Shown: positions 52,901 through 63,000 of the stretch, one piece after another
Numbering within the stretch: position 1 is the first letter of the stretch
How the letters are laid out: each line of letters starts with the position of its first letter
NCBI GenBank assembly: GCA_947450025.1
Contig: CANFTW010000011.1
Location: 57,921-121,920, forward strand
DNA: 64,000 nt
Reading direction: 5' to 3'
Source: Bacteroidota bacterium
GTDB lineage: Bacteria; Bacteroidota; Bacteroidia; B-17B0; Aurantibacillaceae
Notes under the pieces: model-generated
What the model was told of the DNA's origin: nothing
Database searches by the model: none
Seen by the model: the letters and a program-made list of their open reading frames with translations, nothing else
Made by a program: the position numbers and the translations under genes

Positions 52901-54868
52901 ATCATTTAAATGAAAACTACTAATATTTTTACCTAATACTTCCTGAATTTCTAATCCTAATTTATGAGCTCCTCTCTTATTAATGAATAAAATTTTTCCT
53001 TCCTTATCAACCAATGAGATAATTGAATCGGAACTTTCTACCAAACTTCTGTATTGCTCTTTTGATTTAAATAATTTTTCGGCTGCTATTTTTCTATCAG
53101 AAATATCTCGTACCACAAAAACCATATTAATTGGTTTTCCATTTTCATCTCTAATAAAATCGCTATTAATTTCAATGTCTAAAATTGAACCGTCAAATCT
53201 CACCCCTCTATATTCTACAGAAGTAGTAAGTGTGTTGTTAAACAATTTTTCAATATTTTGCTTTGCTGATTCATGATCTCTAGAATCAATGAATTCTAAC
53301 ATGTGATGATTTAAGTATGTAGAGTCCGAATCTGTTCGAAACATTTGCAACATTCTTGGCGAGGTAAATGTAATTTTACCATTTAAATCCGCTATCACTA
53401 CCACATCTGGGATGGCATCTAGTAAAGTTCTATATAAAGCCTCTCTCTCTTTTAACTCTATTTCATATTTTTTTCGGATATCTATATTTGAAATAGTGCC
53501 CGTTAAACCTACCCTAATTCCATTTTCGATGAGTGGAGTTGATGTTGTTTTTACCCATCTCAAGCCTCCATCTTTTGTTTTATATCGGTACTCAAGTTGA
53601 GAACTCTCTTTAAAATCTTCATTTAAACGCTCTGTAATCCTAGTTAAATCTTCTTCATACACATAATCTAAAAAATTAGTTCCAATAACATTTTCCTTAC
53701 TGTAACCTAAAAGGGTTTCAGATTGGGGACTAACGTATTTAATAATTCCTTCGTTGTTGACTTCAAAAACCACATCGTTAATATTTTCAATTAAACGTTG
53801 ATATGATTTTTCACTTTTCTCTAATAAGGCTTGGGTTTTTTCTTTTTCTAATTCTTTTTCTAATAAGGTTTTGTAGTATTTTTTTTGGGCTCCATTTCTA
53901 ATACTATATAATAAAACAAACAGAATAATGATAAACAGGATAATAAATGCACAAAATAATAATGCCTGACTTGTAATAGGCTTATAAATTTCAGAGGAAT
54001 CAACTTTTGATACTAAAATCCAATCGGTATCTTCAACCAATTCTGAATAAGCTAAAACTGAGGTGTTCACGTAATCAACTCCATCAATAAGTCCCGTTTT
54101 GCCTTTTAAAGCCTCTGCAGCAATTGCCTTTGAATGCTTAATTGATACTTTGTAGGTATAAGCTAATCTGTTATTTTTTGGTAAGTCATTAATATAGACA
54201 ACCGAATCTAGAGATTGTTTGGCTAAAACCGTTTCAGCCGTTTTATAGGTCGTAGGCCACTTTGCTAATAAAGGATAAAAATAAGTGTGAGGATCTACGC
54301 GCAGTATAATATATCCTAATATTTTTGGTCGCTCTTTACCTTGCTCATATAGGCCTAAAACAAAATCGAAATTCATTTTACCTGTAAAATCATCCCTATA
54401 TAAATCATAGATGATTGCATCTTTATTTTGTTTAGCCTGATTTAATAACTCTTTAGAGAAATTACCTATTTGATTAACCGTTTTGTCAATATTTAAAATA
54501 ACGCGACCTAAAGTATCAGTAATGATGACATCTTGATAGCCATATATATGGCTAAAATCATTCATCCTCACATACAAACTTGTCCATAAAGTGTTGTCAC
54601 GTTTGTAGATTAATTTATCAAGATAATCTGGTGTATTTGGGTTTTTAGAAACGAATTGAATATCACCCTTTCGCTCATGCATCCATGCGTGAATTTCACC
54701 TGTTTTAAAGGTGCCTATAGACTTCAGCTCTTGCTGTATATCTTCTTTTAATTCTGATTTTTGATGTAAATAATAAAAATATCCAGATAGAATAATAAAA
54801 GCGGAAAGAAAAATAAAGATGATATTTATAGTCTTGTGACTATTAAATTCCGTTTTTGATTCTAGCAT
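49976..54868 (-). CDS. Hybrid sensor histidine kinase with six PAS domains and receiver
   Basis: The 1630-residue membrane kinase has TM1 (about 15-35), a periplasmic cache-like sensor (about 36-295), TM2 (about 297-325), and six PAS repeats (about 350-1130; e.g. YQRLIENINDVVFEVN, YRTLLDAIPDVVVIAD, YRSLVESSDSIISLVD, YKSLFFDSPDAYLMFK, AVEQSPISIQITDKQG, FFGLSIELLGIADANG), most with PAC ends. Then come HisKA (phospho-His in MSHEIRTPMNAII), HATPase_c (NLVGNAIKFTENG, DTGIGIP, GGTGLGLSI), a receiver domain (phospho-Asp in DLILMDLRMP), and a helical tail of about 130 residues that looks like an Hpt without the phospho-His. It forms a module with the receiver-PP2C protein downstream. Confidence 0.93.
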   Translation of the reverse strand: MLESKTEFNSHKTINIIFIFLSAFIILSGYFYYLHQKSELKEDIQQELKSIGTFKTGEIHAWMHERKGDIQFVSKNPNTPDYLDKLIYKRDNTLWTSLYVRMNDFSHIYGYQDVIITDTLGRVILNIDKTVNQIGNFSKELLNQAKQNKDAIIYDLYRDDFTGKMNFDFVLGLYEQGKERPKILGYIILRVDPHTYFYPLLAKWPTTYKTAETVLAKQSLDSVVYINDLPKNNRLAYTYKVSIKHSKAIAAEALKGKTGLIDGVDYVNTSVLAYSELVEDTDWILVSKVDSSEIYKPITSQALLFCAFIILFIIILFVLLYSIRNGAQKKYYKTLLEKELEKEKTQALLEKSEKSYQRLIENINDVVFEVNNEGIIKYVSPQSETLLGYSKENVIGTNFLDYVYEEDLTRITERLNEDFKESSQLEYRYKTKDGGLRWVKTTSTPLIENGIRVGLTGTISNIDIRKKYEIELKEREALYRTLLDAIPDVVVIADLNGKITFTSPRMLQMFRTDSDSTYLNHHMLEFIDSRDHESAKQNIEKLFNNTLTTSVEYRGVRFDGSILDIEINSDFIRDENGKPINMVFVVRDISDRKIAAEKLFKSKEQYRSLVESSDSIISLVDKEGKILFINKRGAHKLGLEIQEVLGKNISSFHLNDIRTKAIKDILHVIETEKSYSEELQMVISGKTLWNRIALQPVKNSAGRVDNVLIQISDITDRKVAEEKIKQSEQKYKSLFFDSPDAYLMFKDNVFIECNKGAELLLGGDRSRIIGMTPDAISPIYQPNGMKSADLAKEMIALAFKNGKHSFEWIHERFDGTEFLAKVDLVHVEYDDGKVLFVTWRDITNERATQKLIRKLSTAVEQSPISIQITDKQGNIEYVNPSFIKTSGYSEEELIDTNTKLYKSGLNSDDLYKNLWETISNGNIWEGELINKKKQGEFYWERVSITPIFNDQGIATNYLATKEDITQRKQYEQQILDLNTTLEDKIRVRTHELDIINHNLSKEIGERIQIEEALAAKTLELENFFGLSIELLGIADANGRYLKLNKSWEKVLGYDLSELLNKSFLDFVHPEDLEMASHILDNSSSENPIVNYVNRQKCKDGSYRFLEWNAVPIGKYIYFAARDITQRKKSDEELIKARKDAEQANKVKSEFLANMSHEIRTPMNAIIGFSDLLRANVKDPKTLSQVETIRRSGKNLLNIINDILDLSKIEAGKLDIQKEPLNLNVILKDIEIIFSQKIKDKGLQFVINTESIVPTSLVLDEVRLRQVLFNLVGNAIKFTENGFITVSVNHILNTNSVNHLDLYISVEDTGIGIPFEQQKLIFAPFTQQDGQSTRKYGGTGLGLSISKRLVEMMGGEISVESELNKGSQFKIHLHDVEISELVLEPKHDEHYNPDLVEFEKGKVLIVDDNFANRELCKAIFINSAVEVFEAENGQQALDIANKEIPDLILMDLRMPVMNGFEATKILKANKATKHIPVFAITASHQIILEKDSDKTIFDEFMLKPVNLVELVKLLTKYLKCKTIIAEESIEPIALSKETLTQEQIINLPKLLFVLENEVMTEYQLALNNQMIDQLEAFGNKITHVGDQYQFEIISTYGKEIVSYASNFEIEKLIDTIKMYPELLNKIKLLTQ

Positions 54869-54984
54869 AAAGTTTTATATATGGTGCGTATCCTTAACCT
54901 AAAATTAAGCTAGCATGCCAAAAATAACAATTTCGGTTGAATAAAATAATGATTTTTCTTTCTTTTAACACAAGAATAATATAA

Positions 54985-55024
54985 AATCAAAAGCCCCTTC
55001 AGTTTCCTGAAAGGGCTTTTGATT
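54985..55024 (-). terminator. Terminator of rpsA
   Basis: AATCAAAAGCCC (54985-54996) pairs with GGGCTTTTGATT (55013-55024), and TTCAG pairs with CTGAA inside. On the minus strand it lies downstream of rpsA and upstream of the hybrid kinase start. Confidence 0.88.
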
Positions 55025-55106
55025 CTCAAAAACTAAAAACCATGGCGTGTTTTTAGTTATTCTCATTAGGTAACTCGTACCAGATGATTATGTTCATGAA
55101 GGAAAA

Positions 55107-56900
55107 TTATTTTTTTCCGTCCATTTTATCTTTTAAGTCAGATAAGGCAGAGATATCTCCTAAAGTAGTTTTCTCTTGGTTATCTTTCACTTTTTTAACT
55201 GCTTTTTTAGTATCATCAGATTCAGCCGCTTTAGATGCTTTTTCTGCTTTACGAACTTCATCTTTCACCTCTTCGTGTAAACGAGCGTGAGAAACAACAA
55301 TACGTTTAGCTTCTTTACTGAATTCGATTACTTTGAAATCAGCAACTTCTTCCGCTTTTAAAGACGTTCCATCAACTTTATTTAAGTGACGAGAAGGACA
55401 GAACCCTTCAACACCATAGGTTAAACCAATAGTTGCGCCTTTATCGTTAACTGCAGTTACTGTTCCTTGGTGAACTGAATCGATAGTGAAAATTGTTTCG
55501 AATACATCCCATGGATTTTCTTCTAATTGTTTGTGTCCTAAAGATAAACGGCGATTTTCACCATCGATTTCTAAAACAACAACATCTAATTTATCACCAA
55601 CTTTACAGAATTCAGATGGATGTTTAATTTTTTTGCTCCAAGATAAATCAGAGATATGAACTAAACCATCAACACCTTCTTCTAACTCAACAAACACACC
55701 AAAGTTTGTGAAGTTACGCACTGTACCAGTATGTTTGCTTCCTTTAGCGTATTTATCAATAATCATATTCCAAGGATCAGGAGTTAATTGTTTAACACCT
55801 AAACTCATTTTACGCTCTTCACGATCTAAAGTTAAAACTACAGCTTCAACTTCGTCACCAACTTTTAAGAACTCTTGAGCTGATCGTAAATGTTGAGACC
55901 AAGACATTTCAGAAACGTGGATTAAACCTTCTACACCTGGAGCAATTTCAACAAATGCGCCATAGTCAGCTAAAACAACCACTTTACCTTTTACTTTATC
56001 ACCAATTTTAACATCAGCATTTAAAGCTTCCCAAGGGTGAGCAGATAATTGTTTTAAACCTAAAGCAATACGTTTTTTATCATCATCAAAATCTAAAATT
56101 ACAACGTTAATTTTTTCGTCTAATTTTACAATTTCTTCTGGGTGGTTAATACGTCCCCAAGATAAATCAGTAATGTGTATTAAACCATCAACACCACCTA
56201 AATCAATAAACACACCATAAGAAGTAATGTTTTTAACAACACCTTCTAACACTTGTCCTTTTTCTAATTTAGAAATGATATCACGTTTTTGAGTTTCAAT
56301 TTCAGCCTCGATTAATGCTTTATGAGAAACTACTACGTTTTTGAATTCGTTGTTGATTTTCACAACTTTAAATTCCATCGTTTTTCCAACATAAACATCA
56401 TAATCACGGATAGGTTTCACATCAATTTGAGAACCTGGTAAGAATGCTTCGATACCAAATACATCAACGATTAAACCACCTTTAGTACGACATTTAACAA
56501 AACCTTTAATGATTTCGTCAGTATTAAGAGCCTCATTAACTCTATCCCAAGATTTACCAGCGCGAGCTTTTTTGTGAGATAAAATTAATTGACCATTTGT
56601 ATCTTCTGCTTTTTCAATGAATACTTCAATAGAATCACCAACTTTTAAATCAGGATTGTAACGAAATTCAGATAATGATACTACACCATCAGATTTGTAA
56701 CCAATGTTTACTACAACTTCACGTGAATTTTTTGATACTACAGTACCTTGCATAGTTTGCGCATCAGCAATAGTGCTTAATGATTTACCATACATCTCAT
56801 CTAAAGCTGTACGTTCTTCTGATGAGTAATTGTCGTTTTTCTTTCCAATTGAATTCCAGTCAAAATCAGGATTCCCAACTGTTGCATTTTTGTCTGCCAT
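55107..56900 (-). CDS. rpsA: 30S ribosomal protein S1
   Basis: The 597-residue protein has six S1 (OB-fold) repeats. Clear units are at VVSKNSREVVVNIGYKSDGVVSLSEF, GFVKCRTKGGLIVDVFGIEAFLPGSQ, GVVKNITSYGVFIDLGGVDGLIHITD, GKVVVLADYGAFVEIAPGVEGLIHVSE, GTVRNFTNFGVFVELEEGVDGLVHISD and GTVTAVNDKGATIGLTYGVEGF (each cited here only as a landmark). S1 binds mRNA at the 30S platform and is essential for most leadered mRNAs. The leader can fold into a pseudoknot, suggesting autoregulation. Confidence 0.96.
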   Translation of the reverse strand: MADKNATVGNPDFDWNSIGKKNDNYSSEERTALDEMYGKSLSTIADAQTMQGTVVSKNSREVVVNIGYKSDGVVSLSEFRYNPDLKVGDSIEVFIEKAEDTNGQLILSHKKARAGKSWDRVNEALNTDEIIKGFVKCRTKGGLIVDVFGIEAFLPGSQIDVKPIRDYDVYVGKTMEFKVVKINNEFKNVVVSHKALIEAEIETQKRDIISKLEKGQVLEGVVKNITSYGVFIDLGGVDGLIHITDLSWGRINHPEEIVKLDEKINVVILDFDDDKKRIALGLKQLSAHPWEALNADVKIGDKVKGKVVVLADYGAFVEIAPGVEGLIHVSEMSWSQHLRSAQEFLKVGDEVEAVVLTLDREERKMSLGVKQLTPDPWNMIIDKYAKGSKHTGTVRNFTNFGVFVELEEGVDGLVHISDLSWSKKIKHPSEFCKVGDKLDVVVLEIDGENRRLSLGHKQLEENPWDVFETIFTIDSVHQGTVTAVNDKGATIGLTYGVEGFCPSRHLNKVDGTSLKAEEVADFKVIEFSKEAKRIVVSHARLHEEVKDEVRKAEKASKAAESDDTKKAVKKVKDNQEKTTLGDISALSDLKDKMDGKK

Positions 56901-57001
56901 TTATTTAATAATTGTATTCGGAATATCAAGGCTACCGAAGTGGTTAGTTTTTATATTTTAGTCCAATTAATACCTTGATTAAAAATTGGGCTACAAATAT
57001 A
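56901..57001 (-). promoter_or_regulatory. Promoter and structured leader of rpsA
   Basis: On the minus strand the -7 box TATATTTG (57001-56994) precedes a leader of about 85 bases. In the RNA, CCAAUU pairs with AAUUGG (56985-56990 with 56963-56968) to form a 5' hairpin. AUCAAGG in its loop (56979-56973) is complementary to CCUUGAU further on (56931-56925), allowing an H-type pseudoknot. A small ACC/GGU hairpin lies between. This is my hand folding. Confidence 0.5.
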
Positions 57002-57138
57002 CAATATTAAAGGTTGAAATGTGTTGATCATTCAAAATAAAAATAATTTTAAATGTCTGATTTACAATAAATTACATTTAAAAATAATTTTGTTTAGACG
57101 TTTTTTTTTTATTTATTACAGGAATATTAGCTTAGCGT

Positions 57139-58344
57139 ATGGATTTTTTAAATGAACCGAATTTGATCATTGCTTTGGTAATTGTTTCTGTAGCGACTAT
57201 TTATTGTTATTACATAGGCTATTTATTAAAATTCCAACTAAAACCTGCAAAATTTGAAACAATTGATGGTTTGAGAGGATATCTCGCCTTTCTAGTTTTC
57301 ATGCATCATGCAAATATTTATTACTACTATTTCAAAAATAAGACTTGGGACCTGCCAAATCAAAAATTATTTATTCATTTTGGACAAACTAGTGTGTCTT
57401 TATTTTTCATGATCACTGGATTTTTGTTTTTTAATAAATTAATTGAATCAAGGTCAAAAAAAATAGACTGGCAGCAATTTTATATATCTCGTATTTTAAG
57501 ACTTTATCCCTTATACATCTTAGTTCTTATAATTATTATATTAATAATTGCCGTCAGCTCTGATTTTAGATTGAATGAGCCATTATCAGATATATTTTCT
57601 CAGTTAAAAGATTGGTTTTTCTTTACTGCTTTTAATGCTCCTACTATTAATAAATTTGAAAAAACAATGAATATAACTTGTTATGTTTTATGGACATTAA
57701 AATATGAGTGGTTTTATTATTTTTCATTGCCTCTAATTGGGTTATTATTTTTTAAACAACGGCCAAGTCTTTTTGTATTATTAATTAGTAGTTATGTGTG
57801 TTACTCAATATACATGAGAAAACAAATAGAGCCTATTTATTTACTATCATTTTTAAGTGGATTGTTGGCAGTATTAATTAATCGGATTACAAGTTTAAAA
57901 AAATACATTATCCATCCTGTTAGTTCAATTTTGGTAATAATGTGTTTAGTTTATATGATAGAGTTTTATTATACTGCCTATGATTATATTCCTTTGCTAT
58001 TAATTACTATAGTATTTATAATTATTTCAAATGGTAATTCAATTTTTGGCCTTTTAACTAGTAAAGCTTCAAGGCTCTTAGGTCAACTATCATACAGCAT
58101 ATACCTCATGCATGCTCCATTACTTTATATAATGTTTAAGATTATTTTTGAAATACAACCCGCTTTAGTTTTCTCATTATATGGTTACTGGACAGTGATA
58201 GCAGGATTTAGTGTTTTATTAATTTCCATTTGTCATATTACATATTACAAAATCGAATTGCCAATGATAAATTCAACCATTAAAATTTCGAATAAAGTAA
58301 ATGAAATAAGAAATAGCATTAACAAATTATACTATAAATTATAA
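57139..58344 (+). CDS. Acyltransferase-3 (OafA/YrhL-like) membrane protein
   Basis: The 401-residue integral membrane protein has about ten helices and the acyltransferase-3 marks: the N-terminal block FETIDGLRGYLAFLVFMHHANI with the proposed catalytic His in MHH, GQTSVSLFFMITGFLFF, ISRILRLYPLYILV with the R-x(10)-R-type motif, and the late SYSIYLMHAPLLYIMF. Such proteins acetylate or otherwise acylate LPS, exopolysaccharide or antibiotics, using a cytoplasmic acyl-CoA. Substrate unknown. It is followed by apaG after 16 bases. Confidence 0.9.
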   Translation: MDFLNEPNLIIALVIVSVATIYCYYIGYLLKFQLKPAKFETIDGLRGYLAFLVFMHHANIYYYYFKNKTWDLPNQKLFIHFGQTSVSLFFMITGFLFFNKLIESRSKKIDWQQFYISRILRLYPLYILVLIIIILIIAVSSDFRLNEPLSDIFSQLKDWFFFTAFNAPTINKFEKTMNITCYVLWTLKYEWFYYFSLPLIGLLFFKQRPSLFVLLISSYVCYSIYMRKQIEPIYLLSFLSGLLAVLINRITSLKKYIIHPVSSILVIMCLVYMIEFYYTAYDYIPLLLITIVFIIISNGNSIFGLLTSKASRLLGQLSYSIYLMHAPLLYIMFKIIFEIQPALVFSLYGYWTVIAGFSVLLISICHITYYKIELPMINSTIKISNKVNEIRNSINKLYYKL

Positions 58345-58360
58345 TTTAATTATTAAAAGT

Positions 58361-58747
58361 ATGAAATCAACTATTACAAATGGTATAGAAATTTCAGTGA
58401 AAACTCGTTACTATGCACCTCAATCTGATCCTAAAAACAGTCATTACTTTTTTGTTTATGAAATCACCATTACTAATAAAAGTGATTATACTGTTAAACT
58501 CTTAAAACGCCATTGGGATATTACGGATGGATTTGGAGAAAAGCGCGTAGTTGAAGGCGATGGTGTTGTTGGAGAAACACCAACTTTGGAGCCTGGTGAC
58601 TCATTTTCATATAATAGTGGCTGTGATTTTATAACGGAAATAGGCACTATGAGTGGCTTCTATACCATGAAAAAATTAGTTGATCATTCTGAATTTAACG
58701 TTTTAATTCCTAAATTCTTAATGGAACTTCCTGCCAAATTAAATTAG
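58361..58747 (+). CDS. apaG: ApaG (Co2+/Mg2+ efflux-associated) protein
   Basis: The 128-residue protein is a stand-alone ApaG domain: VKTRYYAPQSDPKNSHYFFVYEITITN, LLKRHWDITDG, VVEGDGVVGETPTLEPGDSFSYNSGCDF, and the closing GTMSGFYTM. The fold is a fibronectin-like beta sandwich. In enterobacteria it is linked to Co2+/Mg2+ resistance and lies next to apaH, but the biochemical role is not known. Here it follows an acyltransferase gene. Confidence 0.95.
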   Translation: MKSTITNGIEISVKTRYYAPQSDPKNSHYFFVYEITITNKSDYTVKLLKRHWDITDGFGEKRVVEGDGVVGETPTLEPGDSFSYNSGCDFITEIGTMSGFYTMKKLVDHSEFNVLIPKFLMELPAKLN

Positions 58748-58867
58748 CGAATAAATCAAATCACAATATTGTTTAAAATACTTATGATTTCAACCAATAT
58801 CATTCATATCAAACATTGCTAATACCAAAATAAATAAGATATTTGACATCTTATAAAACGGTATTTT

Positions 58868-60019
58868 ATGAAAAACATTTTATTCCTTGCTTTTACTACA
58901 ATCGTATTAGCATCCTGCTCTCCTTCTAAATCAGGAAACACCTCTGGATTTGAGATAAAAGGTAATTTATCTAACTCTAAAGGAGAAACTATCTACTTAG
59001 AAAAATTATCTAGACAAGGCTCTATGCCTATGGATAGTGCTGTGATTGATGAAAAAGGAGATTTCATGATGAATCATTATTCACCTAGTATAGGATTTTA
59101 CAGATTACGAATTAGTGAATCAAATTTTGCGATGATGGTTCTTGACTCTGCTCAAAAAATCACCGTGACTGCAGATGCAAGAAATTTAGGAAGTACCTTT
59201 AAATCTGAAGGTTCTCCTGACACCAAACTATTTTTAGAATATAGTGCCTTAGCGCAAACTCATAAAATGAGAACAGATTCTCTTGAAAATGTTTTCAGAA
59301 CAGCTATGATCACTATGAAATTAGATTCAATTCGTGCTGATTCTTTATCAAAAGAATTACAAAAACCATACGACGTGATGATTAATCAGTACAGCAAAAT
59401 AGTTGCAAAAAAAATTAAAGAAAATGCTCAATCATTTGCTTCTATTATGCCTATTCAGCAATTACGTCCTGAAGAATATTTAGATATATATCAAGCACTT
59501 GATAAAGGCTTAAGTGAAAAATACCCTAATAATGAAGATATTAAATCTTATCATGGTATGGTTCAACAAGCAGCCATGATGGTAGCCAGAACACAAGCCA
59601 TTAAAGTTGGAAATGAAGCGCCCGAATTAATTTTACCGATGCCAAATGATAAAGATTTAGCGCTTTCATCCTTAAGAGGAAAAATTGTTTTAATTGACTT
59701 TTGGGCAAGTTGGTGCGCTCCTTGCCGAAAAGAATTACCAAATGTAAAACGTGCCTATGAAAAATATAAAAACAAAGGTTTTGAAATTTTAGGTGTTTCA
59801 TTGGATAAAGAAAGAGATGCTTGGTTAGAAGCTATTTCAAAAGAAGGTTTAAAATGGCCTCAAGTAAGTGATTTGAAATTTTGGCAAAGTGAAGCTTGTC
59901 AGGTTTATGCGGTGCAATCAATACCTTATACTGTATTAATTGATAAGGAAGGTAAAATTATTGCTACAGATTTAAGAGGAGCTGATTTAGATAAAAAATT
60001 AGCGGAAATTTTAAAATAA
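58868..60019 (+). CDS. TlpA-type thioredoxin lipoprotein with DUF4369 domain
   Basis: The 383-residue protein is a lipoprotein (lipobox LASC, Cys16) with an N-terminal DUF4369 domain (about 27-120: FEIKGNLSNSKGETIYLEKL), a helical spacer, and a C-terminal AhpC/TSA-thioredoxin domain (about 248-383). The redox pair is Cys283 and Cys286 in WASWCAPCRKELP, and the cis-Pro is in SIPYTVLID. It probably reduces or shuffles disulphides in the periplasm, as in cytochrome c maturation. It precedes the M1 peptidase by 23 bases and may be cotranscribed. Confidence 0.92.
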   Translation: MKNILFLAFTTIVLASCSPSKSGNTSGFEIKGNLSNSKGETIYLEKLSRQGSMPMDSAVIDEKGDFMMNHYSPSIGFYRLRISESNFAMMVLDSAQKITVTADARNLGSTFKSEGSPDTKLFLEYSALAQTHKMRTDSLENVFRTAMITMKLDSIRADSLSKELQKPYDVMINQYSKIVAKKIKENAQSFASIMPIQQLRPEEYLDIYQALDKGLSEKYPNNEDIKSYHGMVQQAAMMVARTQAIKVGNEAPELILPMPNDKDLALSSLRGKIVLIDFWASWCAPCRKELPNVKRAYEKYKNKGFEILGVSLDKERDAWLEAISKEGLKWPQVSDLKFWQSEACQVYAVQSIPYTVLIDKEGKIIATDLRGADLDKKLAEILK

Positions 60020-60042
60020 TTTTAATTTTCTAAGCGATTTTC

Positions 60043-63000
60043 ATGATTAAACGCATTATATACTTTTTAAGTTTAATTTGTTGCGTTGATGTGAATGCTT
60101 ATGCTCAACAAAATTATTTTCAACAAGAAGTAAATTATACCATTGATGTAACATTAAATGATGTGACTCATGAGTTAAATGCTTTTGAGAAAATCGAATA
60201 CATCAATCAATCTAAAACAAATCTTGATTTTATTTATTTTCATTTATGGGCAAACGCATATAAAAATAATGAGACGGCCTTAGCAAAACAACTCCTCGAA
60301 AACGGCGAAACAACCATGTATTTTGCCAAACAAGATGAACTGGGTTATATTGATAGCTTAAATTTTTTAGTAAACGGAAAAATAATCAAATGGGAATTTG
60401 ACAAAGAATATATTGATATTTGCAAACTCTATTTAAATTCTCCCATAAAACCAGGAGATACTATTATTATTACAACACCTTTTCATGTTAAACTGCCTTC
60501 TGCAAAAATTTCTCGCCTAGGTCATATTAATCAGGCATATGCTATTACCCAATGGTATCCTAAACCTGCCGTTTTTGATAAAGATGGATGGCACGCTATG
60601 CCATATTTAAATCAAGGTGAGTTTTATAGCGAATTTGGAGCGTATGATGTAAAAATCACTTTGCCAAAAAACTATGTACTTGCTGCAACTGGAGACAGAA
60701 TTGATGAAGCAGAAGAAGAAGATTGGTTATTAAAAAATGTGAGTATCACTCAAAAAATGATTGCTGATAAAAATTATTCTCATGACAATTCTTTTCCACC
60801 TTCAAGTAAAGAATATAAAACCATTCAATTTAAACAGTATCGAGTTCATGATTTTGCTTGGTTTGCCGATAAACGTTTTCATGCTTTAAAAGGAGAAATT
60901 TTATTACCGCACTCAGGCAATAAAATGGATACCTGGGCCTTTTTCACCAATAGCGAACCTGAACTTTGGAGTAAATCATTAGAATATATTAATGATGCCA
61001 CTTTGTTTTATTCTGAATTAAATGGTGATTATCCATATAACCATGTCACAGCAATTGATGGAACAATCAGTGCTGGTGGGGGAATGGAATACCCAAATAT
61101 TACGATTATTGGGGAAAGCAATAATGCTTTTACATTAGAAACAACCATTATGCACGAAGTTGGTCACAACTGGTTTTATGGTATATTAGGTAATAATGAA
61201 AGAGAATTTCCTTTCTTGGATGAAGGATTAAATTCATTTTATGAGATGCGTTATATCCGAACAAAATATCCTAATCTAACCTTAACTAGTTTATTAGGAA
61301 GAGATAGTACTTTCCATTTTTTCGGACTTAATAAATTTAAACACAAAGCGCAATATGAATTCTCGTATTTTTTAACTGCTTTAAAAAACAATGACCAGAC
61401 GATAACCACTCCAGCAAAGGATTTTACAAATTATAATTATGGTGCAATTGTTTATAGTAAATCTGCTCTGGCCTTTGATTACCTCATGAATTATCTTGGG
61501 AAAGAAAAGTTTGATGAAGCTATGCGGTTTTATTTTGAACAATGGAAATTTGAACATCCAACTCCTGAAGATTTAATCAAAACACTTCAATATTATTTGA
61601 ACGCTGATTTAAAATGGTTTGTCAACGAACTTCTTACAACCAATAAAAAATTAGATTACAAAATGATTAGCCATAAAGAGCTAGAAGATCATAGCCATGC
61701 TATTTTAGTAAAAAATAATAATAAATTATTAGGTCCTGTTTCAGTATCTGGCATTAAAGATGGAAAACTAATTGGAACCGTATGGTATAATGGATTTAAA
61801 GGAAAAAGAGTATTTGAATTCCCTCCTTCTGAAATTGATGAATTTAAAATAGATTACGAAGAATTCATGCCTGATGTTAAACGAAAAAACAATAATATTA
61901 GAACCAATAGTCTATTTAAAAAAACAGAGCCACTACAATTAAATTTTATAGGAAAATTAGATAATCCAAATTATTCGCAACTAAATTATACGCCAATCTT
62001 TGGTTATAATCATTACAATACATTCATGCTAGGATGCGCTTTCTATAATTATACTTTTTTACAAAAAAAAATAGAATACACCATCGCTCCAATGTATGCA
62101 TTTGGAAGTAATACACCTGTTGGTTTTGCTGATTTCACTGTAAATATATTGCCAAATAGTTCAATCCTTCAACAAATTACTTTTTCTGTTAAAGCTAAAA
62201 GTTTTGCCTATAATTATTTTGATGCTAAACCTTTTAATGAAGCAAACGCTAGTCAAGTAAAATCAATCAATTTGAACTATTATAAATTATCAGAAAATAT
62301 TGATTTTCAAATAAAAAAACATAATCCAAGAAGTAAAATAACGCAACATATAGGCTATACAGTAACTCAATTATTTGTAGATAAAGAAAAGTACAATTTA
62401 AATACTATAAATTCTTCGCAATCATCAGTAAGCATTCAAAATCAATCTACCATAATTAATAATTTTTATTACTCACTTCAAAACACTAGGGTAATTAATC
62501 CGTATTCGGCAATACTAAATTTTCAACACAATGATTTATTTGGAAAAATTAGTAGTTGTTTTAATTACGCCGTAAGTTTTAAAAACAATAATAGCTTAGA
62601 TTTCAGAATGTTTATAGGAACATTTGCTTACGGAAATAACTTAAACAAAGGACCATACAGGTTTAGAATGAGTGGTTTTAATGGTTATCAAGATTACTTA
62701 TTTGATTACAACTATATTGGTAGAAATGAATCTCAAGGCCTAGAAGCTGCTCAATTTACAGAAAACGATGGTGCATTTAAAATTTGGACTCCTCTTGGTC
62801 AATCATCCAAATGGTTAGTAGCCTTGAATATTAAGTCTCCAAAAATTGGTAAATTACCACTTAAGTTGTTCCTGGATATTGGTACCAGCGAATTTAAAGA
62901 AAGCTTATATAAAGATAAATTTTTGTATAATTTCGGAATAGATATTTGTATTTGGAAAAATATCTTTGAAATTTATGTTCCTATCACTTATAGTCATGAT

